Below are positions 59,851 to 64,000 of a DNA stretch of 64,000 bases, one piece after another; position 1 is the stretch's first letter; every line of letters starts with the position of its first letter. The notes beneath the pieces are model-generated. The model saw only the letters and a program-made list of their open reading frames with translations, made no database searches and was not told the origin of the DNA. A program made the position numbers and the translations under genes. Source of the DNA: Lumnitzera littorea (taxonomy: Eukaryota; Streptophyta; Magnoliopsida; Myrtales; Combretaceae); the NCBI GenBank assembly GCA_024138015.1, contig JAMXBB010000008.1:8357792-8421791 (forward strand), read 5' to 3'.

Positions 59851-60330
59851 TCTTAGTATACTTCTAAATATGACTTCTTTAGGCATTGCATGAATCAACT
59901 CACTGCAACCACAACATGTGATAAGTCAGGTTAAGTTAGGGTGAGGTTGATTAGATTACCTATAAGCTCTCTATGTAGCACCCTCTAAATCTTTTCCTTC
60001 TATTGAACGTAATCTTGTATTCATCTCCATAAAAGTTAGATTGGTTTACAATTTAGCATGCCATATTTTTTCAATAATTCCTAAGCGTACTTTTGTTGGC
60101 ACAAAAATATCCCATTCTTGGTTCTCTCAATCTCAAGTGCTAGAAAGTGTTTTAACTCTTTAAGCACTTTCATTTGAAAGCTCATGGATGAGTTACCTTT
60201 AGTTATGTGAATCTCCTCTTTGTCATTTTTAGTGATAATAAGATCATCCACACATACTAGCACTATAGTTAGCTTACCATCTCATTCCTTTATGTCATTG
60301 TCTTCTATTGATGTCGCATTGACATAATTT
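59851..60330 (-). pseudogene. Copia reverse transcriptase
   Basis: The part at 60081-60263 reads LVCVDDLIIT (catalytic VDD), then FQMKVLKELKHFLALEIERT and GIFLCQQKYA, all hallmark Copia RT. 59860-60080 continues with diverged text toward RNase H. The N-terminal half of RT is not clearly seen, so part is deleted or too decayed. Confidence 0.85.
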
Positions 60331-60559
60331 GCATTTGGTTTTCGATTTCTTATAGATCTTCTTAGTTGTAATTCTTCTACTTGACTTGGTTTCTCTTTGT
60401 GTAGAGACTTAGTTTGAGATGCTATCTATCATTAGTTTTTATATGAAGATCTTGCTTTGCCTTAATTTGATAATAGTTCATCGCCAACAATTTTTTATGT
60501 TGATGGCACTTCCTTGACTTTTAATTGTACCTACGTTTATCTTCATACTTACTTCTTAA

Positions 60560-61250
60560 CCTCTTTAGAGTTTAGTAATAACATGACTTGTAAGGACTAA
60601 TACGATGATGCCTCATCAAACACCACATTTTTAGAAACATGATAACGTCGTTGTTGGATTACGACGTCTCTACCCCTTTTTGTTGACTATCATAGTAAAT
60701 GAATATACAACGGATTGTCTTCTTATCAAATTTGCTGCGTTCTTGACTCGACACAAATACGTAGCAAACATATCTAAATACTTGAAAGTAGATTATTGAT
60801 TTAAGATAGGTTAATGGTAATATAGACAATTATCTTCATGTGTTGCCTAAAATCATGGTGAAACATTTTTTTATGTGTGGCATACTTACATCTTCACTAA
60901 ATGTCGATCTTGTCTTTTTATCACTCTATTTTGTTGTGGAGTATTTGGATAGGTTAACAGTTGTCTTATTATGTGTTGCTATAAGTATTGAGTGAATTCA
61001 TTTAATGTGTATTCCCTATCCTTGGTATGCAAACACTAAATTTTGTTCCTATCTTCCCTTTGAAATCCTTAAACTTTATTAGAGCTTCTGATTTCTTCTT
61101 CATAAATTCTACCCACATGTATCTTGAAAAATCATCAATAAATGTGATCATGCATTAATTTTTACTGATTGAAGACTGTTTCATTAGTTCGAAAACATCT
61201 CAATGCACTAATTCTAATGATGTCTCAGCTTTATATCTTGACTCTTTATA
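60560..61250 (-). pseudogene. Copia integrase
   Basis: Minus-strand pieces: MWVEFMKKKSEALIKF (about 61120-61070), a 'TPQQN-V..R'-type stretch (about 60950), ICVESRTQ and IHLL..STKRG (about 60750-60680), RRYHVSKNVVFDEASS (about 60650-60605). These are in the order of Copia integrase and its C-terminal tail. Many frameshifts. Confidence 0.75.
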
Positions 61251-61657
61251 TGGTAGCTTGTAGGCTAACCATATTGGCATCTTGTACAAATAACATTATC
61301 TTGTATTTTTTAGGTTTGATAGGCTTCTTAACATTGATTTCTTCATCACTACCTTTAATTGATTATAGATGACATGTTCATACCTTGCATGCCATAAATT
61401 TATTGTCTCATTCTTCCTTGTCTTGCTTATGTATGCCTCTTGTGTTGACATTGCATAAATAGACTTAAGTTGCCTTCCTTCCAAAGATGGTGAACTTGTA
61501 GGGTTTAAACTTCAATGCACTTTCACGTCTTTAAGTCCAAGCACTACATAATTGCCTAAAGATGTTAGTTGCAAGACTGATAAAAAGTTCTTTTTCATCT
61601 TAGGTACATGATAGACTTGGTTTACCTATATTTGATATAGACTAAAACGAAGAATTA
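61251..61657 (-). pseudogene. Copia Gag-pre-integrase region
   Basis: LWHARYEHVIYNQLKVVMKKSML (61296-61410) is the HHCC-containing Gag-pre-integrase segment; upstream MEGRQLKSIYAM and (about 61600) KMKKN-LLSV-QL-type protease-distal text are readable. The element is cut at 61657 by LTR-like DNA, so Gag and the 5' LTR are missing. Confidence 0.8.
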
Positions 61658-64000
61658 TGTAACATCTTAAGACCTTAAATAGATGCTATAACCCATTATG
61701 TATCTCAACTAACTCGAAATATGTAAGACTCTTAAGTTTACAAATCAAGAACAAAAGAGAATCATACCACAATAATACATGAAAACTATAAAAGAGTGAG
61801 TAGTTGCATCCACTTATGATTTTATATAAATTGAAACATCTAACAAAGTTTGAAAGTGTCTCAACTTACAACAAAAAAATAAGATAAGTCAAATAACTAA
61901 AATACTTAAATATAAAGAGTCCATCTCTTTAAGGAAAATAATTCTTAACATAATATAAACCACCAATAAAACAGATATTACCTAATCCTAGTCATCATAA
62001 AAGTAAATGTATGTGATTCCATCCTCTTCTTGGATATCATCGACATACGTCTTCTCAAAAAATAAAGTAGTTTTCAGATCCAGTACTTGAAAAGGAAAAG
62101 AATAAGTCGAAGCTCAATATGGATGTATAAACACATATGTATGTCAAGCCAGATCGTTCACATATAGAAATGCAACAATAATACAAACAGTAATTAAATT
62201 ATCTTATATTAGGCCAACAGAGCGATAAAGGAGTATTTATAAACTTACCATACTTTAGATTTATCTACATATATAGGTGGATATAAATATAGGTTTTCCT
62301 TTAATTTCTTATGCTGAGAAACTAGAGTCCAAAACCTAATATTCTAACTGTGTCGTCTTATGTACAAGTTCACTAGAGAATCCTTACACATGATTAACAG
62401 TTGTCTTTCTAGGATATGTCACTGTAGGCCCCTAGAGTAAGCAAATCAAGCACAATCAGTAATCAAGATCAATTAGGTTGAATATAGGTTAGTTCGATTA
62501 TATCATTTCTAACCTAGCAAGCACAAGCAAACAACAAGTATTATGTACTTGGGATCGCTTCAAAATTGAAAATAAGACTTTGATATCAAAACTGAAACAA
62601 AACTCAAACCTCAATAAGGGAAACCGAATACTACGAATTCAAAAGAAAACAAATAACATGTTAATCTTTAAGCATTCTAAAGCTAAATCTTACTTAAAAG
62701 TTATTTATGAACTTAAAGTTTATTCAATCAAGGTCTCGTAAGAAAATGATCGAATCAAAATAATAATTCCAAAATAGAAATAGAACATAATTTGATTAAG
62801 CCAAAAAGTTAATATAAGTGTATACAATTATTTATTTATAATAAATCGTAAGGTACATATATATATATATATGTATGTATGTTTATCTATATATGTAAAA
62901 GAAAGTATAAAATGGATACATAATTAGAGTATTAAATAATATGGATTATCGAATTGATATAGTAAATAAATAATACGTATTTACTTGAAAAATAGTTTGA
63001 TTCGTAAAAACTCGTAAGGAATGATATAATAATAATCGATATATAAAATGAGCATACTATGTGTATTACAATATGCTATACATATATATATATATAATAT
63101 TAATGTGATAAAAATACTTAGATTACAAAATCATCAATATCAATAATAATCATACTAATGGTAGAACAATTTCATAGTATACCAAATCGATATTAAGGAC
63201 TTTTATATAAAATATGATCATTAACATAATTCTATAGTTAATCAAATAACAGTGAATTGAGTTAAATACAACGGAAAATGGAAATTGGGCCTCACATATT
63301 TATCTATAACCAATAATCTAAAATACGATCAAATATATTTAATAATAACTCTTATATAAAATAATACTATATAATATAATAATTGAATAATTTAAAAGTA
63401 GTAATCGAATACTAAAAATACTTAATTCAACATTAGCAATAGAAATAATAAATAAAATAACAATAATAAGATATTACACTATATATACGGTATCGAATAT
63501 GAAATCGGAATGATTGGTGAATTTAAATCGAGACAAGATTGTCGGATGGTACGAATGAGAATTTAACATAAATAATAACATAAAATTATAATTTATAAAA
63601 TAATATACTTAAGTAATTAATTAATAATATTTATTGAGTTAAATTTAGAGCGTAAGAAATGGAATCAAATTAATCCAATTGTTTGTGTACCCAAAGAACT
63701 TCAGACGAGCTGAAAGAGAGCAATTGAGAGTCGAGAGAGAAAAGTTAGAGACAAGACGGGAGAATTGAGAGACGAGAGGGAGAAGACAGATGAGAGAGAG
63801 AATACAGAGACACAGACACGGGAATTAAGAGAAAGACAGAGTTAAGAGAGAGGTTAGGTGGGGTTGGGGGTAATAATGAGGGGGAAGGAAGGGCGAGAGA
63901 GATTGCAAGGGATAGGGAAGAGAGGTCAGAGACGAGAGAGAGAGAGAGAGAGAGGAGATAGGGTAGGGTCAGGGTAATTAATTAGGGGAGAGTAGGAATG
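61658..64000 (+). mobile_element. Probable long LTR, truncated by the window end
   Basis: It starts TGTAACATCTTAAGACC where Copia coding text stops, and its layout (TG start, CATCCTCTTCTTGG-type block at about 62020, AT-rich bulk, late purine-rich part) resembles the E1/Tekay-type LTRs. No end is visible, so this is a hypothesis. Short (AT)n tracts occur at about 62857-62873 and 63080-63098. Confidence 0.4.
63690..63990 (+). repeat. GA-rich purine tract with (GA)n microsatellite
   Basis: Almost continuous GAGAGA, GACGAGAG and AGAGAGAC words, with a pure (AG)n run at about 63933-63955. It could be a GAGA-type promoter or leader element of the LTR, or a gene leader lying outside the window. 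Confidence 0.7.

Noticed and set aside
1..64000. CRISPR array, bacterial operon, rRNA or tRNA cluster
   Set aside because: No evenly spaced identical repeats and no rRNA or tRNA core motifs were seen; all coding relics are plant retroelement types.

Overview
This is a nuclear DNA window from a flowering plant, probably a dicot. It is AT-rich, has essentially no long intact reading frames, and is packed with degenerate plant-type LTR retrotransposons (Ty3/Gypsy and Ty1/Copia), L1-type LINEs, solo LTRs and a hAT-like MITE. A single N at 25851 shows it is a draft assembly. The species cannot be named from the sequence. The density of nested retroelements and a Gypsy family with CRM-like features fit pericentromeric or gene-poor chromatin, which is an inference.

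Layout. (a) 1-1440: a 166-codon open frame on the minus strand matching the N-terminal part of transcription factor TFIIB (zinc ribbon plus linker), with the linker motif present three times. A decayed relative of the same block sits 24 kb away at about 24.5-25.6 kb. (b) 1.5-8.7 kb: a hAT-type MITE with an 8-bp target duplication, a diverged inverted-repeat element and AT-rich non-coding DNA. (c) 8.7-11.8 kb: a 3.1-kb solo LTR (family E1) with a perfect 5-bp target duplication. (d) 12.4-22.6 kb: a LINE split by element E2, itself split by a small gag-only LTR retrotransposon (E3) whose leader carries a solo LTR, giving four nested layers. (e) 25.85-26.77 kb: a large, apparently perfect palindrome beside the N, probably an assembly fold-back. 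(f) 26.5-41.6 kb: fragments of one Gypsy family in plus and minus orientation, interrupted by a second E1 solo LTR and by a Tat-like solo LTR that itself contains a second E2. (g) 42-47.5 kb: another solo LTR, a complete TRIM-type miniature LTR element and a LINE reverse-transcriptase remnant. (h) 47.5-59 kb: mostly non-coding AT-rich DNA with a LINE remnant and one candidate first exon of a host gene at 56.1 kb. (i) 59.2-61.7 kb: a minus-strand Copia relic, truncated by LTR-like DNA that runs to the end of the window.

No CRISPR array, operon, rRNA or convincing tRNA is visible. The coding relics do not work together as a pathway; they record successive insertions. The host-derived sequences of note are the TFIIB-like pair and the possible exon at 56.1 kb.
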